DNA of 64,000 bases from Mermis nigrescens (taxonomy: Eukaryota; Nematoda; Enoplea; Mermithida; Mermithidae), in NCBI GenBank assembly GCA_036768485.1, contig JAVLUZ010000815.1, positions 124,001 through 188,000 of the forward strand, in the 5' to 3' direction. The notes below the pieces were generated by a model. The model ran no database searches and was not told where the DNA came from. It saw only the letters and a list, made by a program, of their open reading frames with translations. Made by a program: the position numbers and the translations under genes. Positions 46,667 to 58,551 of this stretch are shown one piece after another; position 1 is the first letter of the stretch; every line of letters begins with the position of its first letter.

Positions 46667-48564
46667 CACGGTTTTTTGGTATTCGGCAAAGATTTCCAAC
46701 GATGTACAAAGATTTTTTGTAGACCGTCTTTGTACATGTACAAAGATTTCCGGGAAGACAAAAACTGCAGAAAAGGTGCACAAATTTTCGGCTCTTCGCG
46801 CCGAAATGAGTAATTGTTTGTCCTGTATATCTTTATAATGACAGAAATTGCATTTCGAAAGAAAAAATGTCAATTTTTTCGGCGCTTCGCGCCGTTTTAA
46901 GACGATTCTTAATGATTTTTGCCATCAGAAACCCAGAAATTAGCTAAAATACACTACCAAAGGTCGAACAACTCTGTTTTTACCACACTAAAGTCGCTAC
47001 TGTTTCATATTATCATACCCAGAAATTTGTGTGTGTGTACTACATGCAGTGATCGTACGGGGTCGATTTTCATACCGATCGGGGTCGGGGTCGAGATAAA
47101 AAACCCCGGTTTTCGGTTTTCATGTAGAATTTACGCCTTTTTATTGACAAACAGTTCGGAAATCCTAAGTGGCGCAAAGCATCAAGAAATTCAGTCATAT
47201 TTTACCGCCCTAAGACAATAATCGGCGGTGCTAAGCGCAGGAAAATTTTGACGTTTTTACTCTTTAAACTCAATTTATACCGCTTAAATCATACAGAACA
47301 GATAAACTAATTGCGGCGCGAAGCGCCGAAAATTTTCAAAAATTCCTAATCCTTTTACCTTTTCTGTCTTCCTAAAAATCTCTTTCAGCATGTAGAACGA
47401 AATTGTACGGCTGGGGGTCTGGGGTGGCGCGCTCAAGCGCCACCAGCGAGGTCCAGAGCAGAACCCCCGAAAATTTTGTAAAAAAGCACTCTAATTTTTA
47501 ATTAGTAAAGTTAAAATTTTCGCAAATTGGCAAAATCTCGGTACTGAATTAAGTCCAAAAAACTTAAAATTGATGAAGACCTACACTGCACAAAACTTCT
47601 GAGCTGAAATGCGTTTTTCGACCTCTGCTAAGTATGTAGCGCAGCAACGGGTCGCAACTAATAAGTCATTGAAAGATGTATCAATGAGAATTTTGTTCTT
47701 ACCATTTTCAGGCCCATTTGTGGCCTTCTTATTAACTAGTTGCAGAAAACAGAAAATGCGCAAAAACACAAGAAAATTTGGCCTTTCCTTTCATTTAAAA
47801 TAGAATTATGTGTCCTTGTAAAGAAAGATAAACAAAGCAGAGAATAGATAAATTGGTACGCAAACATTTTCAGCACTTTTACCATTATGTTCAACGAGCA
47901 TGTGCAGTTTCATTCAATGAACTAATAATGCATTAAATCACTAAAGTGCTGCGAAGTGCTGGATTATTTTAGCAGATTCAAGCTTTTAAATTCATTGGAT
48001 CTGTATAACAATGAATGATAATGACTCGGCGCGAAGCGCCGGAAAATTTTGACGTTTGTGCCTTTTTGAACTCAATGTTCTGGACACATTGCGCCAGAAA
48101 AATCAACATAATTTCTGAAGAATTCCGGGGGCATGTGCCTCCTTCCCCCCGGCTACGCCTGTGATTCCGCAGTTATTTCGGCGCACTTCATAATGGAAAA
48201 TATGCGAACATGTATGTACGTCTTAACAACATGGCGACCGAGGCGTACTTTTCATGAAATATCGTCAGTGTCGAGTTTAACATATTAATTTTGCTGGTGA
48301 ATGAATCGTCCTTGTTCCGAATTTATTTGCTATTTATACAATTCTTCTATGTACCAACAAATAAAATGATATATTTCACCCCCGAAAAAGGTTCAACCCC
48401 GACTCGAAAATCATGCCCCCGGTCGGGGGTCGGGGTTTAGGCCGGGGTTTTTCGGGTCGGGGTCGGAGTCCCCGTACGATCACTGACTACATGTACAATG
48501 ACTTTTAGGGACCATCTTTGTACATGTACATACAAACGGACCTTGTACAAAGAAAACAACTTTG
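46667..48564. mobile_element. Family A element split by a family E element
   Basis: The left end is CACGGTTTTTTGGTATTCGG and the right part reads ACGGACCTTGTACAAAG. The flanks GATCTAGT (46659-46666) and AATCTAGT (48565-48572) match at 7 of 8. The body is in reverse orientation to the consensus and is interrupted at 47047-48485. Confidence 0.75.
47047..48485. mobile_element. Family E-related hAT element, 1.4 kb, exact TSD
   Basis: The ends are CAGTGATCGTACGGGGTCG and CCCCGTACGATCACTG. The flanks ACTACATG (47039-47046, 48486-48493) are identical. The first nine bases match family E but the inner part is GGGGTCGGGGTCG-rich and not CCTCGGCC-rich, so it is a sister subfamily. It contains several GGCGCGAAGCGCC palindromes and no transposase. 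Confidence 0.88.
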
Positions 48565-48830
48565 AATCTAGTCTTATGAAAAGCTCATGTGCTTCATTTC
48601 GAGTAATGTTCAGCCTTTTTATCGCTAAATCTGATAAGCTTCAGCACAATTTTTGTCAAAACTATTTATGATTCACGTCTTTAGCCTTGCTAGTCCAACA
48701 TGCTATGTACCTGTTACTCTCTTTATTCTTGTAATCGTTAGTAGCCAATGTAAGTTATCAGATTGTCTAAAACTGCTAATTCGCAACATACGAGTATCGT
48801 TTCCCCAGATACGTTTTCTATACTTTTGGC

Positions 48831-49427
48831 TATGGCCGTATTCAGGAGGGCGGGGCCGCCCCCGGATATTAAAAATTATTTTTGAAACACACAAGGGTCC
48901 CCTAAAGTAAAAAATGAAAAATTTCTCAAAGTAGGTCTAAAACACCACCAAAACATGTTTTCAGCGTACTTTTGAGCTAGTAAACTCGAACGTTTTTCGG
49001 CGCTTCGCGCCGCATTTATCGTTTATGTATAGTTTTTGTCTTCTAGCCCACCCGAAACCACTCAAATTTGAATTAGACATGTAGAACATGTCAGATTTTT
49101 GTGGCGCTTCGCACCAAATTATTTATTTTCTGTATTGTTTTTCTTTTTTTCTTTCTAATTACAAAGACAGAAGTTAGGAAATTATTCGTCGATTGAATGA
49201 TGAGAAATCAGTTGTGTAGATTGTTTAAACGATAGATTTGTGTAATGTGACTATGGAATAGAGTGAAAATTTTTAAAATTTTTCTTGAAATTTTTTAACC
49301 ATTGCATAGAGCTCGTTGAGATATGCTCAAAAATGCCTTTATTTTTGCCCATCTCCTAATGGTTCTTGAGAATTTTGACCTCAAAACTTTCGACTCCCCC
49401 CGAAATAAAATCATGGATATGGGCCTG
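48831..49427. mobile_element. Family B element, 597 bp, exact TSD
   Basis: It starts TATGGCCGTATTCAGGAGG and ends CATGGATATGGGCCTG. The flanks CTTTTGGC (48823-48830, 49428-49435) are identical. It contains two CGGCGCTTCGCGCCG-like palindromes and CAAATTTGA blocks shared with other B copies. Confidence 0.85.
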
Positions 49428-49435
49428 CTTTTGGC

Positions 49436-49655
49436 CATACATGTAAGGGGGATGGGGGATCCCGGATCCCACGTCCCCCTCGTGCCCCTAAGCCAAAAAA
49501 TTTTGACCCCCGTGTGATTTTTAGGAAAATTTCAATTTTTTGGACGTTTTTAGGTGTTTCTTGGCCGTTTTAGCCAAAAATTGGAGGTCATTTATCCTTC
49601 CCGCTCCTAAAAATAGCTGGGGACGCCCCACCTAAAATTTCAAACTGTAACATGT
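49436..49655. mobile_element. Family D element abutting a family B element
   Basis: It starts CATACATGTAAGGGGG directly at the duplicated octamer of the neighbouring B copy and ends CTGTAACATGTATG. The interior has the usual D blocks (TTTTTAGGTGTTTCTTGGCC, CTAAAAATAGCTGGGGAC). The TSD is uncertain. Confidence 0.65.
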
Positions 49656-49727
49656 ATGTGCTCTGGTCGTTTTTTACGTTTTCTAATCGCTAATCCTTTT
49701 TTATGTTGGCCTTCTGCTATTAATATA

Positions 49728-49979
49728 CAGTCGTACTGGGTTAATGCAAACCTCGGATAATGCACTTTTACTGCACAATTTATTATACAGCGACAGGCGA
49801 GGATACAACATTCGTTGTCTTTGTTTTACTTCTGTCATAGTATTGGAGGGATAATAGATTTATTTTCAATTAAAGTTGAAATTTTAAGAAAATTTCGCAC
49901 TCCAGTTAATGCACGCACTCGGATAATGCACACCTTTGGCCTTGGTCCCGAAAGGATGTGCATTATCCGAGTTCGACTG
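49728..49979. mobile_element. Tigger/pogo-like MITE just before exon 13
   Basis: Its ends are CAGTCGTACTGGGTTAATGC and GCATTATCCGAGTTCGACTG, inverted, each next to TA (49726-49727 and 49980-49981). The text ACTCGGATAATGCAC is repeated inside. TA target sites and CAGT-type ends with TCGGATAATGC resemble pogo/Tigger elements. Its right end is 26 bp from the proposed start of exon 13. Confidence 0.75.
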
Positions 49980-50005
49980 TATTATAATATTGTTTAATGT
50001 TTAAG

Positions 50006-50294
50006 ACAGTAAGCTGAATATCGATGCCAAAAATCGCGCGGCGTTTGATCTGGGTTATCACAGCCAAAGCACGTGGGATGACGGTGCTTCGTCCGACGTC
50101 GCATCCGGATTGGTTAATTTCATACAGCCGTCCAATGGAAATCGGCCGCATGTTAATGAAGCGGCAGAGTCGTCCATTAAGCGCAGTCATTCCATTCCGA
50201 TTCGGATGGGCGCAGCTCTGAAGCTACCGAATTATTTCGCGCCTCGGTCGGATTACATGTCCGACGCGTTAGACCATTCGAAGCCACATTACAG
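50006..50294 (+). CDS. DENND4/Crag-like exon 13 (Ser-rich middle region)
   Basis: The 289-bp open segment has G+C well above its surroundings. It encodes a polar, disordered-looking stretch including AFDLGYHSQSTWDDGASSDV and SHSIPIRMGAALKLPNYFAP. Entry at 50006 (acceptor gtttaag) is phase 1 and fits exon 12. A better-looking acceptor (agacag, exon start 50010) would need phase 2. The donor is gtatcg at 50295, phase 2. The exon is squeezed between a Tigger-like element ending 26 bp upstream and a family D element starting 15 bp past the donor. Similarity to DENND4 here is weak; the call rests on frame, splice sites and composition. Confidence 0.65.
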
Positions 50295-50309
50295 GTATCG
50301 TTGGTCAGC

Positions 50310-50530
50310 ATACATGTAACACGTGAGATTGGGGATCCCTAACCTAAGTTTGTCGTCCCTCATTCCCTTAAAGCCAGAAAATTTTTGACCCTCCCCCCGA
50401 TTTTTGGAAAAAATTAAATTTTTAGGTAACTTTCGGCCGTTTTTGGCCAAAAATCGGAAGTCAATTACCCCCTCCCCCTAAAAAAATTGTTGGGACTACC
50501 ACCAAAAATTTCGAGCCGTTACATGTATAT
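50310..50530. mobile_element. Family D element 15 bp after exon 13 donor
   Basis: The ends are ATACATGTAAC and GTTACATGTAT. The flanks TTGGTCAGC at 50301-50309 and 50530-50538 match over 9 bp, so the TSD is 8-9 bp. The interior has AGCCAGAAAATTTTTGACCC and TTTTTGGCCAAAAATCGG. Its insertion left the donor gtatcg intact. Confidence 0.85.
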
Positions 50531-50733
50531 TGGTCAGCTATACATTGTTGTACCTAGCGATTTGTACTGTAGCGTGTGACTGATGCTCAACGTCAAATTT
50601 TATTCCTTGTCTCGCATCGCCATCAGTTTAATTCGGCTATGTGAATTAAATATAGTGGATGAAAGATTTAACAAGACTTCAGCATTAACGATAATGCGTT
50701 GCTAATAATTTCTTGCATTGTCCTAATGAAGAG

Positions 50734-51160
50734 CACGGATGTTTGTGTATTGGGCAAAGATTTTACCCGATGTTATATACAATGACTTTTCAGGACCGTC
50801 TTTGTACATGTACGATAGATTTTTGGGAAGACAAAAAGTGTGAAAAGGTGTACAATTCTCAAAAATTTTCGGCGTTGTCTTGTATATCTTTAAAATCGCA
50901 GAATTTGCAGTTAGAATAAAGAAATGTCAAATTTTTCGGCGCTCTGCGCCGTCTTGAAACAATTCTTAGTGTTTTTTGGCGTCAGAAACCCAGAAATTAG
51001 CTAAAATACACTACCAAAGGTAGAAAAACCCTGTTTCACCACACTAAAATCGCTACTGTACCATATTATCGTACACAAAAACTTGCATGCACAAAATGTA
51101 CAAAGACTTTTGGGGACCATCTTTGTACATGTACAAACGGAACTTGTACAAAAAAGACTG
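50734..51160. mobile_element. Family A element in intron 13
   Basis: It starts CACGGATGTTTGTGTATTGG and ends TTGTACAAAAAAGACTG. The flanks ATGAAGAG (50726-50733) and GTGAAGAG (51161-51168) match at 7 of 8. The internal order is that of reversed family A. Confidence 0.8.
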
Positions 51161-51198
51161 GTGAAGAGTCCAGAAATTAGGTTCAGTAGAGCGACTTG

Positions 51199-51403
51199 CA
51201 GATATGTAATGGTTCGAAATTTTGGATGGGGGTTTTTCGGCCGTTTTTACGGGGTTAATAATATCCAATTTTCAGCCAAAAATGACAAAAAAGCACCTAA
51301 AAATAGCTGAAAACGTTAGCTTTCGCAAAAAAGGGGGAGTCAAACATTTTTTGATTTGGGGGGATCCCCTGTTCTGTTACCCCACCCTCCTGTTATATGC
51401 ATG
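51199..51403. mobile_element. Family D element, exact TSD
   Basis: The ends are CAGATATGTAATGG and CTGTTATATGCATG. The flanks GCGACTTG (51191-51198, 51404-51411) are identical. The interior has GGGGGTTTTTCGGCCGTTTTT and GCACCTAAAAATAGC, shared with other D copies. Confidence 0.82.
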
Positions 51404-51843
51404 GCGACTTGTATCGAAACCAAGTTATTCATGCGATATTGATTTTTGAATTCGCGCTTTATCGATTTTTATCTACAATTGAACGATACGCATACATACA
51501 CGCATGTTTAGCCTGAAGGAATCACTTAATAATGTCGTTTCACATATATTGAATAGCGTAGTTCTTTATTAACTCGGGTTCATGCTTTTTTAGTTTCGAA
51601 AGAAATTCATAAAACTGAATTTTTTGAATAAACTAGAAATACTATCTAACCTACTACTTGCAAAGTATATTGTAGATATGCACTTGCCTATATCAGTTTC
51701 GTGTGATTTTAGGCAAGTTTGGCCTGGCTACTGTAGTTGTGAAATCTTAATTTTTCGCGATGTTATGCAACTATTTAGAAAAATTAACATTTCTTGTTTC
51801 GTTCAAAAACTCCGCGGCTTGTTAAGTCGGACACATATATGTA

Positions 51844-52460
51844 CAGGGTGCCGGCCCATAAAAAGTTATGCATTCCGATTCAACAGGTCATAACTTCTCT
51901 TGACGTGAACATGAGACTTTAAAACTGGCTGCTTTAGATAGATAAAAGTGTATTCCTTCAAACCGTGTAAACAATTTTGGCCAGAAGTTAACGCTTCGAG
52001 CGCTACGGCAATTTGTTTATACCCTTCTTTAATATTGGTTAATGCCAATAGCATCATTGGTTCTGCCATCAATTCGTTTCCTCTTTTGACAATATCCTAA
52101 AATTTTTACACTCAGTAGAACGCGCATCTACTCTGGGGATTTAAAAATGTGCTAATTAATTTCTGTGACAGGATACATATATTGTCAAACATATCAAAAA
52201 AGGCGAAAAAAGGATACTTACATACGCGCTAATGTGATATAAATGCAGAAACTCCTGGGTTTAAACAATGTCAAACTGAGGTGTAAACGAATTGCTGTAG
52301 TGCACGAACCGCTGTCCGCTGATCAAAATTTTTAACGCGGTTCGAACAAGGACATGTTTATCTATCTATGTAATGCAGCTAGTCCTAAAGTTTTAACTTC
52401 CTATCAGCCGAAGTTATGACCTAATAAATCGGAATGAAGCCTTTTTTATGGGCCACCCTG
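51844..52460. mobile_element. Mariner-type non-autonomous element, long TIRs
   Basis: The ends CAGGGTGCCGGCCCATAAAA and TTTTATGGGCCACCCTG are inverted and bounded by TA on both sides. The inverted repeat continues inward for about 50 bp (ATTCCGATT...AGGTCATAACTTC). A TA target and CAGGGTG ends indicate a Tc1/mariner-type element. No transposase is readable in 617 bp. It lies in intron 13. Confidence 0.82.
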
Positions 52461-53963
52461 TAATACATGACTGGAACAACAATTCGAAAAGCAGTAAATT
52501 ATGCGTAAATATAGCAAGAAATTCAGTGAAAAACAGGATGCGCCTTTCTATGATATTTAGAATTGCGAAAATTTGCATAACGCGCTATAGTTTTTTAAGA
52601 AGTGCTAATTCGTTAACTTTTTCTGCGTGTAATAAATAAGTAATCACATTGTAACTGATCCGGACTTTACACTCTTACTCAGCTTATCTAAAAAATATTG
52701 GTTTTCGGATTTCTCCTCTTCCTGGTCGAAATGATTAGCATAGTTATTGCAGGATTCCTGTGTTTTGCACGAGCTTCTCTATCAGGGGTGGATTTAAGGG
52801 GATGGAGGGCGCCCGCCCCCTCCATTAGCCAAAAATATTTGGCGAGATAAAGAATGGATATGTAATTTGCAATGATTTCTGGTCGTCAGTGATCATGATT
52901 TCTCGAATTTTTTCGGCGTTTCGCACCATATAATACTTATTAATGACATTTATTTACTTTCTTTGTGACCTGGAAGCCACTTTTCGCTCATAAAATAGCT
53001 TCTAAAACTATTCCAAGAGCTGAAACAGCTATTTCCACATAGATTTCTTCTATTTTCGAGCATAACTTCTATAACATTTTCGACTTTCGGCGTCAAATGC
53101 TACAAATACAGGAAATCGATTAGCAAATCGATTTTCTACAGCGTCCTTTAGCTTAAATTTTACGAATTTTAGGCGCTTTGCGCCGGATGTCGCTAAAGTC
53201 AAAGAAATTTAATGATTTGTTCGCACAAAATTGTCGGAAATTTCAAAATTTTTCGAAAAAATTTTGCTTTAAAAGTGATTTTAAATTAGACAATGTAAAA
53301 CGCCGAAAAAACGTCATTTTGCAGGTGAAGGTCAAATTTTTGGACCTATTTTTTGATTGTTTTTCGAAAAGTTGGGGTATCGTTCCCTTGGAAAAATCCT
53401 ACTGTTCTCTATTATACTTATTTGCTTACATATCAAGCTGACAAAGTGTTAGGAGCAAGATTTGAGCGAAAATATAGAAATTTGTGTTGGTGAACAGGAA
53501 AGAATTTAAAATAGCTTGTTAACTTATAAAGTGGAATGACTGATCTCTGCATAAAATTTCGATCAATTTTAGTCTGCTATCTGGTGGATAGAAAAAGTGA
53601 CTAGTCTTGTAGGGAGTTCTCGCCATAAAATTAGAACACTTAAAAGTGCTTAGGTCTAGCTGAGGATTGCGTAGGACGTCGTCATATGTTTTTACGTAGC
53701 AATGCAAAACAGATGGCGACATCCTGTGTTACATATAGCATGTTGTTTTAAGAGCTTAAATTTCGTGACGAGAACTGTATGCATTTACTCGTACATGTGT
53801 ATGCGTAAATGTTCATTCTAGTATCATCCTTTCGCACCGTTACTGTTTAACAAGCAATACTTCTGTAATTTCATACCGAGTTAGTCACCTTTTTTGAACT
53901 CAAAAAATGTACTTTAAAATTTCACCATCCCCCAGATTTCCCATGCTTTGCATATCTTATTCG

Positions 53964-53980
53964 TATTATTATTATTGTTA

Positions 53981-54013
<33 letters not shown>

Positions 54014-54044
54014 GTTATTATATTATTATTATTATTATTATTAT
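53964..54044. repeat. (ATT)n microsatellite beside exon 14 acceptor
   Basis: Interrupted ATT repeats end about 20 bp before the acceptor of exon 14. The TTATTTCTTCGATTGATTG after it supplies the pyrimidine-rich stretch. Confidence 0.9.
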
Positions 54045-54064
54045 TTCTTCGATTGATTGTTCAG

Positions 54065-54276
54065 GCGACTCCTATCGACAACAGCGGCGATTTCTGTACG
54101 GAAAGGATCGTTAAATCTACCGCCTGGTTTATCATCATATGATAGTCCAGCTGGCCTTCTCATAACAGCCGATCATTTTTTGTCATTTCGCTTAAAAAAC
54201 GATGCGAGCTTCTCGACCTTCGACGATTCTGTGTTTGAACATTGTCATGTTGGATCAAAGGAAATCGGGCCTGTCC
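54065..54276 (+). CDS. DENND4/Crag-like exon 14 (probable)
   Basis: After acceptor ttgttcag in phase 2 an open frame encodes LSTTAAISVRKGSLNLPPGL and FRLKNDASFSTFDDSVFEH. The composition is coding-like and Ser-rich, as in the middle of DENND4. The end is uncertain. The strongest donor is gtgaga at 54277 (phase 1), but the next exon has no matching acceptor. A later gtaaat at 54333 would leave phase 0 and fit exon 15, at the cost of about 19 hydrophobic, intron-like residues. An (ATT)n microsatellite sits just before the acceptor. Confidence 0.5.
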
Positions 54277-55114
54277 GTGAGAACGCCTTACTTATTCTAT
54301 TTTTCGATAACTTAATGCTTTTCCTTACGCTAGTAAATAATCGAAGCATAAAAACATATTTAGTTATGTTGTATATATATTGTAATACGTTAAGCACGGT
54401 TAGACTAGAAGAACGAACCAGCTATCCTCCTTTTAACTTCCGATTAACATGTAAGTTTTCGCATCAATCACTTTTAAACATTGCTGTCTGTACAAATATT
54501 GATCTTCCCAAAGAATGAATTCTAGATGCAGTATTGATCCAAGTTTTATATGCAAATGCAGTATTGGTACTTATAATGTATGATATTGTACGGACATTTG
54601 CAACGGAATAGCAAAATTTGAGGGAAGTCTTTTTCAAGGTATGTATGCACGCACATATGTAGTTCACTTGCGGTGTGAAAATTCCTTGCTTTTGTTTGTA
54701 ACTTCATGCACGCATAATTAACTCTTTTGTAGTGTACTTAATTTTAATGATATGTAGATTTCATGTCTCTATTGACCAAAAAGAATATACATATCGACCA
54801 TTCCTCGGAGAAAATGAAACAGAATAACAGAGCCTTAAGATGGATAAAAATCGGAGTTATTTTAGATCAGGTTTGATACATGAACCATGATAATTTTAGC
54901 TAAACCGGATTATCCTACTACGAGCTAATTCATGCATTGGTTTAAACATCTATAACCTCAACCTTTGCCAAGTCAGCTTACAATTATCGATTTATTGAAA
55001 ATATCAGGTAGAAGTCGCCTTACACGGTCTGCTATACGTGGGAATGTGTATTATGTTTTTTCTATCATTGAATTGATTTTATATACACACTTTTCATTCG
55101 GATATTTACGCTAG

Positions 55115-55547
55115 AGATCGTTTGCACATAGTTTCGTGCCATTTGAAATTTTTGGAAAAATTCGCTTAGGTTCGGATGCTGGTTCTGCTTCTGGCATGGA
55201 CGCCGACAGGATGTCAGTCAAATGTGACGCTAATGACCAAGGAACAGAATTTGATTTAAAAAATGCAACCAGAAAAATCGATAGCTATTCGGAGAACCAC
55301 AGTGATCACGTCCGACCTGTGTCTTTCGATAAATCGATTGAATCGAATCCGCCAATCTCGATTGAATCTCTGAAAACGATTGAAGATGACAAGACCACGC
55401 CTGCCGCATCAGCTCGCACAGCTGTTACCGAAAATGACCCGCTGAATTCGTCTTCTCTATTTGCAGCTGAGGCTTATTCTTCTACCGTGGTGACGTCACC
55501 TGCTGCACAGCTTGCTACCATGCAGACTCCCCGCCGCGAAAACACCG
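55115..55547 (+). CDS. DENND4/Crag-like exon 15 (FDPL-like motif)
   Basis: The open segment encodes SFVPFE, a Ser/Asp-rich linker, then NDPLNSSSLFAAEAYSS. This resembles the FDPLSLLVAE block preceded by SFSVKPFE in vertebrate DENND4, so this is the central linker region. Two acceptors are possible: tacgctag (start 55115, phase 0) or gcacatag (start 55132, phase 2). The donor is gtaggt at 55548, phase 1. Many Ser, Thr and Asp residues suggest disorder and possible phosphorylation. Confidence 0.65.
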
Positions 55548-55689
55548 GTAGGTAGTTAATTTTACGCAAAGATGTACAGGAATCGCTAGAGATTGGGAAT
55601 AAGACGGTCTCGAAAAGTCGATAAACTTTATAAAAATCTGTGCCAATACAAAAAAACTTGATTTGCATGTTGACACTGGCCTGTGCCTT

Positions 55690-56270
55690 TAATCAAGGGG
55701 GCGGGGCCGCCCCGGGAATGAAAACTAATTTTTGAATTTCACAAGTGTCCCTCAAAGTGAAAAATGAAAATTTCTTGAAGTAGGTCTGAAACACCGCTAA
55801 TGCAGCTTTTTAGGGTAATTTTGAGCTAGGAAATGCAAAATTTTCCGGCGCTGTTTTTATATAGTATTAGTATTCTATCCCGCTCAGCTCAAATTTGAGT
55901 GAGACATGTAGAACATGTCAAATTTTTTGGCGCTTAGCGCCGAATCATTCCCATTCTTTATTGCTTATCTTTTCAAAACTTAAAGATTAAATAAAAAGAC
56001 AAAAGTTAAGAATTTGTTTGTCGATTGAATTATTTACGTGAAATCCGTTGTATAATTAATTTGAACATTAGATTTGTTTTATTTCAGTATGAAATAATGT
56101 GAAAATTAATTTTTTGAAATTTTTTCCTACTGTTCTTATAGAACTCGCCGAGATACGCTCGAAAAGGCCTTTATTTCTGTCCATCTCCTAATGGTTCTCG
56201 AGATATTCGACCTCAAAATTTCAGGCCACCTCCATACCCCAAGATAAAATCCTGGATACGGATATGTATG
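55690..56270. mobile_element. Decayed family B element in intron 15
   Basis: The left part reads GGGGGCGGGGCCGCCCCGGG and the right end AAAATCCTGGATACGGATATG. CAAATTTGAGTGAGACATG and TTGGCGCTTAGCGCCGAAT are inside. It aligns in order with the copy at 48831-49427. A matching flank pair is not clear. Confidence 0.65.
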
Positions 56271-57504
56271 TAATTTATTTGAGCACTAACTAGGTATGTA
56301 CTTGTAGTAAATCGTACAAGTACACAATTTGATTTTAAAATCTGTAGACGATTTAAAAGTCGCTAACATATTTAAAATTGATTGAAAATAAGCATACAAA
56401 AAATATGTAGAAAGGTGAAAAGAAGGGAAAGCAGATAAACGCATTGTGCAACAAAAATGATCCGAAACAAGGAGTGTTAGACCCGAGACAGGCCACTGTT
56501 ATAAAGTCTTTGTAGTATAAAATTTTGTTAATGTGCAAAAGTGTTCAAATAATCAAATGTCATCTCAAGCACAAGGTTATCGACCTTTGTGCTTCGTTCC
56601 AGTTGAATGTAAAGAAAAAATTGATTTCGTTGAAATTTTTAGTTTTTTTAGTGTCTTAGATCTACGATTACTCGAAAGCAGAATGGAGGATTCGTCTTCG
56701 ACCGTTTCTGATTTAAAAAAACAGAAAATCAAACCGATTGCTAAAAACACAGATCACATATTTTAATTCCTTTCTTATGCCATGAAAAATATACATTTCT
56801 AAGCGAGTCTGGAATGAAGATTCTGGGCGCAAAAAGAGTAAAAATGTCAGAAATTACTTAAAAATTAGTCAAAATATGTATTTTTGAAGTAAAATTGTCG
56901 AAAAATTACTGTTTAAATCCTTTACATTTAGTAATTTAATGCTCTATTTATCTGGGTAAAGATTTTATACTTAGTTTGTTCCAGTGTGGCTATTTTCTGT
57001 TTCTTTTGTCTTTACAAAACTTAAGCCTATTTTAAAGGAGTAAAAATACATATGTAGGTATCAGAATGTTTCGACGATTAATAAATTTTTATTCTTAAAT
57101 TAAATATAAATTCAAGACAAGACACAGAAATCAACCGAAGTGTAGTAGTAAATAATATCTAAAAATGTAGTTTTTGCACACAGAACGCATTACTGTAATA
57201 TATATTATAGTGCAATGTGCAGTAAAATTTAATTTACTATGTTTTAAACGTACAATGGCTCGAGTACTATCGTTTGTCGTGTACAAAAAACACTGATGTG
57301 TGTTACTTTACATTGTACATATGTATGTCTGATGTACATATAGTACAAATTACATACATATGTGATCTATTTCATGGTTTACATTGCAGCATTTCTAGCC
57401 GAATTTCGACCTGCATCATAATTTGTACAGAACAATCACCTTTACACGCTAGGCAGTCTGATATAGTTGTCTAGGAAATTAACTTATGCGAGTTTTTCGT
57501 TCAG

Positions 57505-57745
57505 ATGCTGAGGCTCGAAAGAGGTTGTTGTTTGACAAGAAACCATTTGAGGATGAATTTGATTTGTCGAATAGAAAAAAGATAGCCACGCCCACATCTT
57601 CATTCGGACTTGGTTTGAGTCGTCTGGGTCGCGACAGTGTTCGTAATTTTTTTAATCGTCTCACAACGACGCCGACAAGGGCATCTCCGACACTTTGGAC
57701 AAAAGTGCCGGATTATGCAGCATCGGAAACGCTTGAGGAGTCGAA
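57505..57745 (+). CDS. DENND4/Crag-like exon 16 (central linker)
   Basis: The exon encodes DAEARKRLLFDKKPFEDEF then FGLGLSRLGRDSVRNFFNRL. The latter resembles the amphipathic LDVLRNSMF...ASKWYSRF region of vertebrate DENND4. The acceptor is tcgttcag, phase 1, and joins exon 15 directly in frame. The donor is gtaaaa at 57746, phase 2. A family D element begins about 45 bp after the donor. Similarity is modest; frame and splice phases are the stronger evidence. Confidence 0.65.
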
Positions 57746-57788
57746 GTAAAAAATTGATAGGAAATCAATTAAGCATACACACAAATGC

Positions 57789-57990
57789 ATACATGTAACA
57801 GGGGGATGAGGGATCCCCCTAAAGTCGATCGTTCTCCCATCCCCCAAAACCAGAAAATTTTTTACCCCTCCCGATTTTTGGAAAAAATTGAATATTTTGG
57901 CCGTTTTTGGCCAAAAATGGGGTCATTGACCCCTTCCACGCCTAAAAATGTTTGGGGACCCCAACCAAGATTTCGATCCGTTACATGTAT
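57789..57990. mobile_element. Family D element in intron 16
   Basis: The ends are CATACATGTAACAGGGGG and CCGTTACATGTATG, good inverted repeats. The interior is TTTTGGCCGTTTTTGGCC and TAAAAATGTTTGGGGACC. The TSD is obscured by ATGT-rich flanks. Confidence 0.78.
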
Positions 57991-58551
57991 GTATGTACAT
58001 ATGTATCAATAGAGTTTCTTAATGAAGATTATGTAGATGTAGACACATACCTATCGTATTTCTTATGAATTCTGCTTCGCTTCAGCTTGTTTCTTCTTTT
58101 GAAATTTGAAGTAATTGCAAAAAATAAATGTTGTAGTAGTACACTCACGGTAATGACGCTTTGCTTCCGATTATTTAGATTCAACTTATAACATCAGTTT
58201 GCTTTGAAGTGATGGCATGAAAAGCGGACAGTAAAAAGTAAAAGTGCCATTTTCGGGCTCAAAATTGTTGATATGCGTCAAAAACAGCATTTTTCGGCGT
58301 TTCTCACGATGTTCCATCTTTCTAGAGCATAAAAACATTTTAAAAAATTCAAAAAATTCGAACGAATTGAATAAAAAAAATAGTCAAAAAATGAGTATAC
58401 GGCGCGCGCGAAGCACCAAAAATTTGATGCTTTTGAGCAAATAGACGGCTAAAAACGCTTAAATCAGCTTTTTTTCGACGAATTCTCGGAAAGTTTTGGA
58501 AACTTTAGAAAAGTTGGAAAAGTAGCTTTTATTTCTCTCTGTCGCGCGCAG

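Noticed and set aside
56655..56765. Possible extra exon between exons 15 and 16 encoding LRLLESRMEDSSSTVSDLKK
   Set aside because: It has a plausible acceptor (gtcttag) with fitting entry phase, but no donor with the needed phase before the stop at 56763, and exons 15 and 16 already join in frame without it. It could be an alternative last exon.
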